From Spirosoma rigui (GTDB lineage: Bacteria; Bacteroidota; Bacteroidia; Cytophagales; Spirosomataceae), in assembly GCF_002067135.1 (NCBI RefSeq), contig NZ_CP020105.1, positions 558,001-622,000 of the forward strand: 64,000 nucleotides of DNA, in the 5' to 3' direction. Below the pieces are notes generated by a model. That model had not been told where the DNA came from. It made no database searches and saw only the letters and a list, made by a program, of their open reading frames with translations. A program made the translations under genes and the position numbers. Positions 55,966 through 64,000 of this stretch are shown here, one piece after another (the first letter of the stretch is position 1; each line of letters starts with the position of its first letter).

Positions 55966-56784
55966 CTAAGCCAGCCCCGCTACGGGTGTGGGCACCGTGT
56001 CGGCCAGCCGCACCTGAACATGAATTTGCGAACCGCGCCCGTGTGCCACATCGAACGTAACATGGCCGTCCAGCACACTCAATCGGCTTTCAATATTACG
56101 CAGGCCGAGTCCGCCCTGCTTGTTTTCCATAACGGCGTCGAAGTCGAACCCTACCCCATCGTCGAGTACCGACATGCGTACCTCCGAATCAACGCAGTAT
56201 AGCTGAATATCGATTTGCCGGGCGCGGGCGTGCCGAATGGCATTATTAACGAGTTCCTGACCAATGCGATACAGCATGAGCGTGAGCGGGGGAGGCAACT
56301 CGGTAATAGCCTCGGGACAATCCAGGTGTACCTGTACATCGCCGTCGGAAGCGCGATCGGCGAGTTCTTCGAGGGCAGCCAGTAAACCAAATCGCTCCAG
56401 TGTGGTAGGTACCAGATCGCGGCTGATCCGGCGAACGTTGGTCATCGTTTCGTCGATCATGGAGCGTGTCTTCTGGATCTGAAGACTGGTTTTCATGGTC
56501 GCTTCGCCGTTCATCTGGCGCTCAAGCTGGTTGAGACTCATCTTGGTGACCGATAGCATGGTGCCAATGCCATCGTGAAGATCCTCGGCCAGCCGACGTC
56601 GCTCGGCTTCCTGCCCCCGGAAGGTAGCCGCCATGAGTTCGCGTCGGTGCTGTTCCTGCAGTTCTTTCAGCGCCAGTTGCTGGTTCGCCTGTTTTTGCTG
56701 GTAATAGGCAACGAAGATGATGATGAACACCGCCATCATCAACAACACAGCCGTACCCACAGCAATGACGAACCCGGAATCCAT
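55966..56784 (-). CDS. Sensor histidine kinase (HisKA_3/NarX class) with no sensor domain
   Basis: 272 residues. One N-terminal membrane segment (about 5-28) leaves almost nothing outside, followed by a short coiled coil, then the HisKA_3 dimerisation helix with phospho-His H70 in RRRLAEDLHDGIG, and an HATPase_c domain (N box GQELVNNAIRHA, G1 DDGVGFDF, G2 GGLGLRNIESRL). The lack of any ligand-binding domain means the signal must come through another protein or the membrane itself; the multi-pass protein encoded 170 bp upstream is a candidate. Partner regulator downstream. Confidence 0.92.
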   Translation of the reverse strand: MDSGFVIAVGTAVLLMMAVFIIIFVAYYQQKQANQQLALKELQEQHRRELMAATFRGQEAERRRLAEDLHDGIGTMLSVTKMSLNQLERQMNGEATMKTSLQIQKTRSMIDETMTNVRRISRDLVPTTLERFGLLAALEELADRASDGDVQVHLDCPEAITELPPPLTLMLYRIGQELVNNAIRHARARQIDIQLYCVDSEVRMSVLDDGVGFDFDAVMENKQGGLGLRNIESRLSVLDGHVTFDVAHGRGSQIHVQVRLADTVPTPVAGLA

Positions 56785-56954
56785 TTGCGTTCTGTTTATC
56801 TAGACATCACAACATACCTGGTAAAATTGGTCAATAAGCGTCCGAATGTCAATTTTCGGCTTTACCATTGAGCAAGTGGCAGATGCCCATTCAGCAGTAG
56901 TAGGGTAGCATACTGGCAACTGATTGGTAGGGGAATTGTCCATACCGAGAACCT

Positions 56955-57626
56955 TTACAGTAAGTTTTCCCGATCGTACTTACTAAACCAGATACCGATG
57001 GAAGTCAGGATCGTCAGAATGATGAACAGTATGTTATTTATATTCCAGTACTTATCGAACGTGTCATCATCAACAATAGCCGGATTGAAAATAGTATCGC
57101 TGAACAGTGAGATAAACATGGTCCCCGACGCGTACATTATCAGGCCGGCGTTCACCCAGAACAGCGTGTGGACAAGAATATTTCTAACCCGTAAGTCGGA
57201 TATGATTTTGTTGAAGTGCAGCAGGACGACAAAAATGATGTAGGTTTTGTAGACGAATAACGCCGGGGACGATACGCTATTCCACTCGAATAAGGCAATA
57301 CATAAACAGGAAAACAGCCCGGCCGAGTACAGCAGAAGCCTCTTTAATGCCCGACTATCAAAGTTTAAAGCATACATATACCCAATCAGCGCAATGCCGC
57401 CTATGGGATAAAAATTCAGGACGAATAAGTTATTCTGTCTAAGCAGCGCCAGCCAGATTGAATACGTCTCGCCAACGAAGTAAAGCAGGAATAAGAGCAA
57501 AAGGGGTTTAAGCGTAGCCGATAGGTACTTGTACCGAAATAAGCCAATCAGGAGAGGAAGACCGCTGCTAAAGCTCGAAAAAAAATCTAACGGGTATCTT
57601 TCAAACAGATGCAACAGTCTTTCCAT
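56955..57626 (-). CDS. Multi-pass membrane protein of unknown function
   Basis: 223 residues with six or seven hydrophobic helices (about 14-32, 40-62, 68-88, 95-115, 122-140, 153-178, 195-215), short loops and no catalytic motif. The N-terminus, LLHLFERYPLDFFSSFSSG, and the topology resemble small Bacteroidota membrane proteins of unknown function that I remember as neighbours of signalling genes. ATG 57626 follows a GTG by one codon. It lies 20 bp after the Cys-rich small protein gene, so the two are likely co-transcribed, and 170 bp before the histidine kinase gene. Confidence 0.75.
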   Translation of the reverse strand: MERLLHLFERYPLDFFSSFSSGLPLLIGLFRYKYLSATLKPLLLLFLLYFVGETYSIWLALLRQNNLFVLNFYPIGGIALIGYMYALNFDSRALKRLLLYSAGLFSCLCIALFEWNSVSSPALFVYKTYIIFVVLLHFNKIISDLRVRNILVHTLFWVNAGLIMYASGTMFISLFSDTIFNPAIVDDDTFDKYWNINNILFIILTILTSIGIWFSKYDRENLL

Positions 57627-57646
57627 CACCTATGACTCGCGTCATG

Positions 57647-58048
57647 TTAATTAGCACAATGCCTCGGACAGGGCAATCCATCGCCGAGCGTCTCGCTCTC
57701 GTCGTCACCCGGCATATCTTTCAGCCCCTTTTTGTCGGATTTGATTGGCATGTCGCGGCCAGCCGCGTCAACGCCCGTTAGCAACACCCGGGGCTTCAGT
57801 TGACCCTTCCCTTCCTGGGTAGGTTTGCCATCTTCATCTTCCCAGCGTTTGGCGTGGTGCACACGAAGTCCTACGCACCCCGGCTGACTTAGCAGATGCA
57901 TAACGTGGTCCAGGCCGAAGAATTCAGATCGAGTGAACTCGTTGGCAGACAGACCGACCTCTAGTTTACGCTGGCGATACGAGCCTGTGAGCGATTCGGT
58001 TTCCTGTTTATTGAGGAAGCGACCAGCGTTCTTGGTAAAGACACTCAT
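57647..58048 (-). CDS. Small protein of unknown function, Cys-x3-Cys C-terminus
   Basis: 133 residues, no signal peptide or membrane helix. Distinct elements: FFGLDHVMHLLSQPGCVGLR (C58), a short strand pair around RVLLTGVDAAGRDM, an acidic stretch and the C-terminus LPCPRHCAN (C127, C131, H130). I recall a wide but unnamed Bacteroidota family with the same order (QPGC-x-G-x-R, then V-D-x-x-G-x-D, then CP-x-x-C at the end). The three Cys and His could bind a metal ion. Paired with the membrane protein downstream (20 bp). Confidence 0.7.
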   Translation of the reverse strand: MSVFTKNAGRFLNKQETESLTGSYRQRKLEVGLSANEFTRSEFFGLDHVMHLLSQPGCVGLRVHHAKRWEDEDGKPTQEGKGQLKPRVLLTGVDAAGRDMPIKSDKKGLKDMPGDDESETLGDGLPCPRHCAN

Positions 58049-58318
58049 GGTGGTAAAAAGTAAGGTTAAAAAAGAGATGGTTGACGTTTATATGTGGATA
58101 TCATCGGAAAGCATGCTCAAACTTACAAAAGCCCAGCATACTGACCAATGTGCGCAAATCGTACACCTAATGTCCAGCCAACTCATTTACAGTGACATGC
58201 ACCGCTCAAAAACAATCCCAATACGTAGTTCTACGTACTAAACTGCGGACTTATGCCTGTTTCGGCCCAATTCGTTAAAATCGGGGTTTCTGCGCGCAAC
58301 AGGCGGTGCTGCCGGCCT

Positions 58319-58326
58319 TACCTTTG
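58319..58326 (+). promoter_or_regulatory. Orphan -7 element (TACCTTTG)
   Basis: Exact TAnnTTTG match with no + strand gene downstream; the next + strand signal is a terminator about 75 bp further on. The -33 region is weak. See the small-RNA finding. Confidence 0.35.
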
Positions 58327-58397
58327 TTGTGTCGTTGGTACGTCAGCACATGGCCGTAACCACATCAGTTTTTCTCATCTCATAGGTTAGGTTAAAG

Positions 58398-58429
58398 AAA
58401 ACGCCGGAACAACTGTCCCGGCGTTTTTT
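58398..58429. terminator. Terminator hairpin downstream of rmlA
   Basis: 10-bp perfect arms (58398-58407 and 58418-58427). On the + strand it ends in TTTTTT; on the minus strand TTTTCTTT follows, so it can also end the galE-rmlB-rmlA transcript, 50 bp after the rmlA stop. Confidence 0.8.
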
Positions 58430-58478
58430 ATGTATCATTTCTATGAGCAATCCCATCCCAGTAGTGCGGGATAGCTAC

Positions 58479-59339
58479 TTATTTGATCAAATTTAACAGA
58501 TAGGCCCCGTAGCCGCTTTTCACCAGGGGTTTGGCAATGGTTGCCAACTGATCAGCATCAATGAATTTCATCCGGTACGCGATCTCTTCAATACAGCCGA
58601 TTTTCAATCCCTGGCGTTCTTCAATGACATGAACAAACTGACCCGCCTGCATCAGTGACTCGAAGGTACCCGTATCGAGCCAGGCTGTTCCCCGATCCAG
58701 CACCCCAACTTTAAGTTTACCGCGCCGAAGATATTCCCGGTTGACATCGGTAATTTCCAGCTCTCCGCGTGGCGAGGGTTGGGTATTCTTGGCGATCTCA
58801 ACAACGTCGTTGTCGTAGAAATACAGCCCCGGCACCGCGTAATTTGACTTTGGGTTCTCCGGTTTTTCTTCAATCGACAGTACGTTGAAGTTGGAATCGA
58901 ACTCCACGACGCCATACCGTTCAGGATCGTGCACCTGGTAGGCATACACAACGCCCCCATCGGGATTGTTATTCGCCTGTAGCAACTTCGACAGGCCAGA
59001 GCCGTAAAAGATGTTATCACCCAATACGAGCGCTACCTTGTCTGTACCAATGAACTCTTCACCAATAACAAACGCCTGGGCCAGTCCGTCGGGACTGGGT
59101 TGAACTGCGTAGCTGAACGAGCAACCCAGCCGCGATCCGTCGCCGAGCAGTTTCTCGAAGTGGGGCAGATCGTGGGGAGTCGAAATAATAAGCACTTCTT
59201 TGATACCCGCCAGCATCAGAATCGATAGCGGGTAGTAAATCATGGGCTTATCATAAACCGGCATAAGCTGCTTGCTTACAGCCAGCGTAAGCGGATGAAG
59301 ACGAGTGCCGGAGCCTCCGGCCAGAATAATTCCTTTCAT
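58479..59339 (-). CDS. rmlA: Glucose-1-phosphate thymidylyltransferase
   Basis: 286 residues, the long RmlA form. The nucleotidyl-transfer motif is [17 protein letters not shown], the Lys region [16 protein letters not shown], then [10 protein letters not shown] and [18 protein letters not shown]. It makes dTDP-glucose from glucose 1-phosphate and dTTP, the first step to dTDP-rhamnose and other deoxysugars. Third gene of the operon with galE and rmlB; rmlC and rmlD are not in the window. Confidence 0.95.
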   Translation of the reverse strand: MKGIILAGGSGTRLHPLTLAVSKQLMPVYDKPMIYYPLSILMLAGIKEVLIISTPHDLPHFEKLLGDGSRLGCSFSYAVQPSPDGLAQAFVIGEEFIGTDKVALVLGDNIFYGSGLSKLLQANNNPDGGVVYAYQVHDPERYGVVEFDSNFNVLSIEEKPENPKSNYAVPGLYFYDNDVVEIAKNTQPSPRGELEITDVNREYLRRGKLKVGVLDRGTAWLDTGTFESLMQAGQFVHVIEERQGLKIGCIEEIAYRMKFIDADQLATIAKPLVKSGYGAYLLNLIK

Positions 59340-59404
59340 TGATAGATGAGTGAATAAGCGAATGGAGAAAGGGCAGAAACAGACAACGTTTCGCGCTTTC
59401 GCTG

Positions 59405-60460
59405 TTATCGGTTTTCGTACATACCCTGGTAATAGGTCTGGTAATTGCCCGACGTAACGTTGTCAAGCCACTCCTGGTTGTTCAAAAACCAGTCGACGGT
59501 TTTTTCCAGTCCTTCTTCAAACTGAAGCGATGGCTGCCAGCCCAGTTCGTTCATAATCTTGTGCGCATCAATGGCGTAGCGAAGGTCATGGCCGGCGCGA
59601 TCGGTAACGTACGTAATCAGTTTGGCCGACGTGCCTTCCTGCCGACCCAGTTTACGGTCCATGATGGAGCAAAGCAGGTGGACGAGGTCAATATTTTTCC
59701 ATTCGTTGAAACCACCGATGTTATAGGTTTCACCCAGCTTGCCGTTGTGGAAAACAGCGTCGATTGCCCGGGCATGGTCCACTACGTAGAGCCAGTCACG
59801 GACATTTTCGCCCTTACCATATACGGGCAGTGGTTTGTTTGTCTGGATGTTGTGGATCATCAGCGGAATCAGCTTCTCGGGGAAGTGATTCGGACCGTAG
59901 TTGTTGGAGCAGTTGGTCAGTACTACAGGCAGTTTATACGTATTGCCGTAGGCCCGCACGAAGTGGTCCGACGCGGCTTTGGAGGCCGAGTAAGGCGACT
60001 GTGGTTCATAAGCCGTTTCTTCCGTGAAGAAATCTTCCGGGTTGTGCAGCGATCCGTATACCTCATCCGTCGACACATGGTAGAACCGTTTACCGTCGAA
60101 GTTGCCTGCCCAGGCCGTCTTAGCGGCATTGAGCAGATTAACCGTTCCTACTACGTTGGTCATCACGAACGACATTGGATCGGTGATGGAGCGGTCCACG
60201 TGCGATTCGGCCGCGAGGTGAATAACCCCGTCGAAGGCGATCTCCGTGAACATATCGTTGATGAACGTAGCATCAGTAATATCGCCCTTGATGAACGTAT
60301 AGTTCGGCGCTTTTTCGATGTCCGTCAGGTTCGCCAGATTACCGGCGTAGGTAAGTTTATCGAGATTATAAATCTGGTATTCAGGATATTTTGTAACAAA
60401 TAGCCGAACAACGTGTGACCCGATAAATCCGGCTCCGCCGGTAATAAGAATAGTTTTCAT
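59405..60460 (-). CDS. rmlB: dTDP-glucose 4,6-dehydratase
   Basis: 351 residues, extended SDR. NAD motif [13 protein letters not shown], catalytic STDEVYGSL (the TDE triad typical of 4,6-dehydratases) and [12 protein letters not shown]. It converts dTDP-glucose to dTDP-4-keto-6-deoxyglucose, the product of RmlA, whose gene is 65 bp downstream. Tight spacing with galE (64 bp) and rmlA supports one transcript. Confidence 0.95.
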   Translation of the reverse strand: MKTILITGGAGFIGSHVVRLFVTKYPEYQIYNLDKLTYAGNLANLTDIEKAPNYTFIKGDITDATFINDMFTEIAFDGVIHLAAESHVDRSITDPMSFVMTNVVGTVNLLNAAKTAWAGNFDGKRFYHVSTDEVYGSLHNPEDFFTEETAYEPQSPYSASKAASDHFVRAYGNTYKLPVVLTNCSNNYGPNHFPEKLIPLMIHNIQTNKPLPVYGKGENVRDWLYVVDHARAIDAVFHNGKLGETYNIGGFNEWKNIDLVHLLCSIMDRKLGRQEGTSAKLITYVTDRAGHDLRYAIDAHKIMNELGWQPSLQFEEGLEKTVDWFLNNQEWLDNVTSGNYQTYYQGMYENR

Positions 60461-60524
60461 TGGTAGTTTATAGGTGTTTGCGTGCTAATCTGACCGCTCA
60501 GCCCAAACGGCTGAGCCATTCGGT

Positions 60525-61559
60525 TTAAGCACTTACTTTCTGCTGCCAGTGCCACGCGTCACGCAGCGATTCGGCCAGGGAACGGCTGGCTGTCCAGTCC
60601 AATACGTTCCTGGCTTTGGTAACATCGGCGTAAACCTGCTCAATATCGCCCGGCCGACGGGGCCCAATGGTGTAATTGAGCGCTACACCGGTTTGCTGTT
60701 CGAAGGTCTTGATGATGTTCAGTACGGTCTCGCCCCGGCCGGTGCCGATGTTGACAACGTCGTATGACGTATCGACGGGTTGTTCACTCAGCTTTTTGAG
60801 GGCCTGAACGTGCGCTTCGGCCAGATCCATCACGTGAATGTAATCCCGGACGCAGGTACCGTCGGGCGTGTTATAGTCGCCCCCGTGAACCGTTAGGCTC
60901 TGCCGGATACCCGCAGCGGTCTGCGTAATGAACGGAACCAGGTTGGCTGGAACACCCAGGGGCAGCTCACCGATTTCGGCAGAGGGGTGCGCCCCAATCG
61001 GGTTGAAGTAGCGCAAAGCCAGGGCCCGGATAGCAACCTTGGCATGGACTACATCGCGGATAATATCTTCACTGATGGCTTTGGTATTGCCATAGGGCGA
61101 CTGCGCCGGCAGCCGGGGCGTTTGCTCTGTAACGGGCAGTTGTTCGGGCTGGCCATAAACGGTGCAGGACGATGAGAACACCAGATCTTTTACCCCGTAT
61201 TTTGGCATCAGTTCCAGCAACAGCATGAGCGAGTCCAGGTTGTTGCGGTAATACATCAGCGGCTTGGCCACCGATTCGCCCACGGCTTTGTAGGCAGCAA
61301 AATGAATAACCCCCGCCAGTTGCTCTTTCTGGAAGATAGCCTCCATCGCCGTTGCATCGTTGCAGTCGGCCTGATAAAACGCTACGTCCCGACCCAAAAT
61401 AGCCCGAAGTCCGTTGAGGGCAGACTGTTCCGAATTGGAAAAATTATCGACAATTATGGGTTCAAAACCGGCTTCAACTAACGAAACGACTGTATGTGAG
61501 CCGATAAATCCTGCGCCACCGGTCACTAAAATCTTGGGGGAATTGCTGGAGGAAGTCAA
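60525..61559 (-). CDS. galE: UDP-glucose 4-epimerase
   Basis: 344 residues, extended SDR. NAD motif [24 protein letters not shown] with the catalytic Ser, YGNTKAISEDI with the Tyr/Lys pair, and the NPIGAHPSAEIGE and GTCVRDYIHVMDLAEAH segments that define GalE. It interconverts UDP-glucose and UDP-galactose, feeding surface-glycan synthesis. First gene of the galE-rmlB-rmlA operon. Confidence 0.95.
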   Translation of the reverse strand: MTSSSNSPKILVTGGAGFIGSHTVVSLVEAGFEPIIVDNFSNSEQSALNGLRAILGRDVAFYQADCNDATAMEAIFQKEQLAGVIHFAAYKAVGESVAKPLMYYRNNLDSLMLLLELMPKYGVKDLVFSSSCTVYGQPEQLPVTEQTPRLPAQSPYGNTKAISEDIIRDVVHAKVAIRALALRYFNPIGAHPSAEIGELPLGVPANLVPFITQTAAGIRQSLTVHGGDYNTPDGTCVRDYIHVMDLAEAHVQALKKLSEQPVDTSYDVVNIGTGRGETVLNIIKTFEQQTGVALNYTIGPRRPGDIEQVYADVTKARNVLDWTASRSLAESLRDAWHWQQKVSA

Positions 61560-61688
61560 ACCGTTTTTTATAAAGTTTTTGTTAGTACTTTAGTACAGTG
61601 GCCCATAGAACCTGACAAAAGTAGCATATTCAGTAGGTTTCCAAAAGTAGTTTTTATCGTGGGGCCAACCGACAACGCGGCAGAAAGT

Positions 61689-62564
61689 ATGAATGATAAC
61701 GAACTCAAAGCACTCATTTCCCTCCTCGACGATGACGACCGGGAGGTCGTCGAACACGTTGAGCAACAAATTCGGCAGATGGGCGGACAAATGATTCCGC
61801 TTCTGGAGAGTGAATGGGAAGGTAGCTTCAATCCCGACCTGCAAAAACGAATCGAAGAGATTATTCACGATTTGCAGTACGAATCGGTACTGGATCGTAT
61901 GCGCGACTGGAAAAACGGGGGCAGCATGGATCTGCTTGAGGGACTCTGGATCGTGGCAACGTATCAATACCCGGACCTGTCGCTCGACAAACTGAAACAG
62001 GATATTGAACAGTTGTATTACGACGTGTGGGTCGATTTCAAGCCTGACATGCATCCCGATGAGCAGATAAAGGCTATGAACACTGCCTTTTTCACCAAGC
62101 TTAAGTTCGCGCCCAATACCAAGCATTTCCACTCGCCGGCCAATTCGATGATCAACCAGGTGCTTGAGTCGCGCCGGGGAAATCCCATTACATTGTGCAT
62201 CCTGTATATGCTCATTGCCAAGCGGCTGAATTTGCCCGTTTATGGTGTGAATCTACCCAACCTCTTCGTGCTGACATACCGCAATGCGAGTGGGGTGCAA
62301 TTTTATATCAACGTTTTTAACCGGGGGTTGATTTTTACCAAGAAAGACATCGATCAGTACATCGACCAGCTAAACCTGAAGCGGCTGGATACCTTCTACC
62401 AACCTTGTACCAACACTGACATTGTTCGGCGGGTATTGCGGAACCTGACGCTGGCCTTCGAAAAAAACGGCGACACTGACCGGGTACGTGAGGTCGAGCA
62501 AATTCTCAACACCGTCAAAGACGACGGCGACGGCCTGCCCCTGTCCGACTATACGCAGCGATAA
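61689..62564 (+). CDS. SirB1-like transglutaminase-fold protein, key His replaced
   Basis: 291 residues. The SirB1/transglutaminase-like core includes NSMINQVLESRRGNPITLCI (Cys in TLC), LAKRLNLPVYGVNLPNLFVL (in parts) and FYINVFNRG. In the family the segment after GVNLP is usually P-G-H-F; here it reads PNLF, so the catalytic-type His is absent and the protein is probably not an active transglutaminase. The C-terminus is TPR-like (VRRVLRNLTLAFEKNGD). The start was set at ATG 61689; a GTG 30 bp earlier is possible. The stop codon is part of the palindrome that follows. Confidence 0.8.
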   Translation: MNDNELKALISLLDDDDREVVEHVEQQIRQMGGQMIPLLESEWEGSFNPDLQKRIEEIIHDLQYESVLDRMRDWKNGGSMDLLEGLWIVATYQYPDLSLDKLKQDIEQLYYDVWVDFKPDMHPDEQIKAMNTAFFTKLKFAPNTKHFHSPANSMINQVLESRRGNPITLCILYMLIAKRLNLPVYGVNLPNLFVLTYRNASGVQFYINVFNRGLIFTKKDIDQYIDQLNLKRLDTFYQPCTNTDIVRRVLRNLTLAFEKNGDTDRVREVEQILNTVKDDGDGLPLSDYTQR

Positions 62565-62642
62565 AACAGTGGGATCGGTAATGAGTGGCTGGCGCATCAG
62601 TAACTTTCGCGCCAGCCACTCATTACCGATCCCACTGTTTTA
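62562..62642. terminator. Stop-to-stop bidirectional terminator palindrome, 34-bp arms
   Basis: Perfect arms 62562-62595 and 62609-62642 with a 13-nt loop. The arms start at the TAA of the SirB1-like gene and end at the TAA (on the minus strand) of the phosphopantetheinyl transferase gene. Confidence 0.9.
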
Positions 62643-63272
62643 ATACGCTACCGCCAGCAGACCGGGGCCGATCTGGAAACAGCGGATGACAAGCTGTTCC
62701 TGGTGATCTGTCAACCGCACGTGTCCCGTGAGGGTGTCGGCGTTGTCAACAAACGGCTCCACGTGCAGGTGTTCACGAAATGTAAGATTGCGCTTTCCGT
62801 ACAGCTTGTACAAGGCTTCTTTGGCACACCAGTAAACAGCCAGCCGCGCTGAATCACCATTGGCGTGGGCAATTTCTTCGTTCGACAGCACCCTGGGTAC
62901 CACCCGCTGAAACTGATCCCGAATGGGTTCGATGTCAATGCCCACCGGGCGCGACCGGTGCAGCACCGCTGCTGCCCAGCCAGCCGTATGCGATAAGGAA
63001 ATGAACCAGGGCAAGTTCACCAGGTGGGGTTTGCCAAACTCATCCTTCTGCAAACCCCAATAGGGCAAATCCCGTAATTCGATCAATTCCCGGATGGCCG
63101 CCCGACACGCCAGCCACTCAACCCGCTGGGCCGGGTGACGAATGCTGCCCAAATCTTCCTGCTCCGACGTGGTCAGCGTTAGCCCCGCCTGCAGCACTGA
63201 CTCATCTTCGGAAATGGGGCGCAGGAGAACCGTACAGTCGTCGTTGAGTTGCAGAAATACTGGCGCGGCCAT
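62640..63272 (-). CDS. 4'-phosphopantetheinyl transferase superfamily protein
   Basis: 210 residues from ATG 63272, Sfp-like size. Motifs: WLACRAAIREL, KPHLVNLPWFISLSHTAGWA, VGIDIEPI (Mg-binding Asp and Glu) and WCAKEALYKLYGK. It transfers the 4'-phosphopantetheine arm of CoA to carrier proteins, for example acyl carrier protein; a secondary-metabolism carrier is possible but none is in the window. The frame continues upstream to ATG 63365 with residues that do not look like the family, and the shorter start leaves room for a promoter between this gene and the divergent WD40 gene. Confidence 0.85.
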   Translation of the reverse strand: MAAPVFLQLNDDCTVLLRPISEDESVLQAGLTLTTSEQEDLGSIRHPAQRVEWLACRAAIRELIELRDLPYWGLQKDEFGKPHLVNLPWFISLSHTAGWAAAVLHRSRPVGIDIEPIRDQFQRVVPRVLSNEEIAHANGDSARLAVYWCAKEALYKLYGKRNLTFREHLHVEPFVDNADTLTGHVRLTDHQEQLVIRCFQIGPGLLAVAY

Positions 63273-63370
63273 TAAATTAAAATTACGGTTTGCATGTTTA
63301 TAGTCGACATAAAATAGACCGATAGCCAGGGCAATAGCCGACATTCGCGGGTCAATATTCGACATTAATC

Positions 63371-64000
63371 ATGCAGGTTCAAAAAATCGACACCTTCGGC
63401 GGCCACCGCGACGGTGTTTATGCGCTCGAACGGGGGACCGCAGCCAATCAGTTTTTTTCGGCCGGGGGCGACGGGCTGGTAGTACGGTGGCTGCTAGACA
63501 AACCCGATATGGGCGAATTGGTGGCTCAGGTGCCGGCATCTGTATACGCGCTTGCCCTGCATTCGGCAACCGGTTTGCTGTGGGTGGGTCAGAACTACGA
63601 AGGACTTCACCTGATTGACCCGGTACAGAAACAGGAAGTTGCTTCAATTAAACTGACGTCGGCGGCCATATTCGCGATTGCCTTTCATAAACATGATGCC
63701 TTCATCGCACTTTCCGATGGGGTCGTTGTCGTGCTCGATACGAACAAACTCGTCGTTCGGAAGCATTTGAAAGCCTCCGATCAGTCGGCACGGTGCGTGG
63801 CCGTAAATCCGGTGGAGCGGGAACTGGCCGTTGGCTACAGCGATACAACCGTCCGGATCTTTGATCTGGAAACCTACGCGCTAAAACGAACCCTTCCAGC
63901 CCACACAAACTCAGTATTCACAATCAACTATTCACCTGACTATCAGTTCCTGCTCACAGCCGGGCGCGATGCCCATCTGAAGGTATGGGATGTGGAACAG
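63371..64000 (+). CDS. WD40-repeat protein, 3' end cut by window edge
   Basis: The frame is open from ATG 63371 to the last base (210 codons) with no stop. It shows WD40 blades about 40 residues apart, the clearest in the second half: RIFDLETYALKRTL, HTNSVFTINYSPDYQFLLTA and DAHLKVWDVE. It starts GGHRDGVYALERG. Likely a cytoplasmic propeller of about seven blades used as a protein-interaction scaffold; no catalytic domain is seen so far. The remainder is outside the window. Confidence 0.85.
   Translation, partial: MQVQKIDTFGGHRDGVYALERGTAANQFFSAGGDGLVVRWLLDKPDMGELVAQVPASVYALALHSATGLLWVGQNYEGLHLIDPVQKQEVASIKLTSAAIFAIAFHKHDAFIALSDGVVVVLDTNKLVVRKHLKASDQSARCVAVNPVERELAVGYSDTTVRIFDLETYALKRTLPAHTNSVFTINYSPDYQFLLTAGRDAHLKVWDVEQ

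Larger units (their letters stand above)
58049..58478. other. 430-bp intergenic region without a protein gene
   Basis: Lies between the minus-strand small-protein gene and rmlA. It holds the upstream region of the small-protein gene (AT-rich at 58170-58240), a + strand TACCTTTG element at 58319-58326, and a terminator-like hairpin at 58398-58429. No open frame in it looks protein-like. Confidence 0.7.

Noticed and set aside
59561..60403. Long open frame on the + strand, antisense to rmlB
   Set aside because: Lies fully inside rmlB, which has all dehydratase motifs; the antisense product is Val/Arg/Gly-rich with no recognisable domain. A frame effect of GC-rich codon use.

Overview
The window looks like chromosomal DNA of a GC-rich Bacteroidota, most likely Cytophagales close to Spirosoma. 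This rests on protein character (TonB receptor with a carboxypeptidase-like N-terminal domain, S46 dipeptidyl-peptidase, Wzi-family outer-membrane protein, many AQ-type signal-peptide ends), on TAnnTTTG promoter elements, and on weak Shine-Dalgarno sequences. The genus is an inference. No rRNA, CRISPR array, transposase or phage gene was seen. There is one tRNA, and a gene is cut at each edge.

Layout. 1-5 kb: SAM methyltransferase (cut at the left edge), [2Fe-2S] ferredoxin, HAD nucleotidase, secreted FAD oxidoreductase with a C-terminal golvesin/xanthan-lyase-like domain, SDR dehydrogenase. 5-12.3 kb (minus strand): TonB receptor, two metallo-beta-lactamase-fold hydrolases, FKBP isomerase lipoprotein, fasciclin lipoprotein. 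12.5-19.3 kb: envelope-assembly cluster uppS-bamA-ompH-ompH, then a secreted protein of unknown function. 19.4-24.6 kb: lspA, proline dehydrogenase, DAHP synthase/chorismate mutase, type II NADH dehydrogenase. 24.7-31.5 kb: S46, S9 and DUF885 exported peptidases with a DinB-like protein. 31.6-33.1 kb: Nudix hydrolase, tRNA-Arg(CCG), single-domain response regulator.

33.2-38.1 kb is the most unusual stretch: a 916-residue outer-membrane barrel with Ig-like and SdrD-like domains, divergent from a tight operon of pilin-like subunit, PapD-like chaperone and second subunit. It reads as a chaperone-usher-like surface-fibre system built from non-canonical parts.

38.3-54.2 kb is mostly housekeeping: acyl-CoA ligase, LytTR regulator, cysM, pyrD, ftsK, lolA, upp, Wzi-family protein, gmhA, a LemA/TPM operon, DASH-type photolyase, DUF547 protein. 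54.3-58.0 kb: an SDR with a replaced catalytic Tyr/Lys, then four minus-strand genes that may form one signalling unit (small Cys-ended protein, multi-pass membrane protein, histidine kinase without a sensor domain, LuxR-type regulator). 58.5-61.6 kb: galE-rmlB-rmlA sugar-nucleotide operon. 61.7-64 kb: SirB1-like protein, 4'-phosphopantetheinyl transferase and the start of a WD40 protein.

All eight places where transcription converges are separated by an inverted repeat, seven of them perfect with arms of 17-34 bp. One runs exactly from stop codon to stop codon. The Part 2 findings are sequence-based hypotheses. No database search was run.
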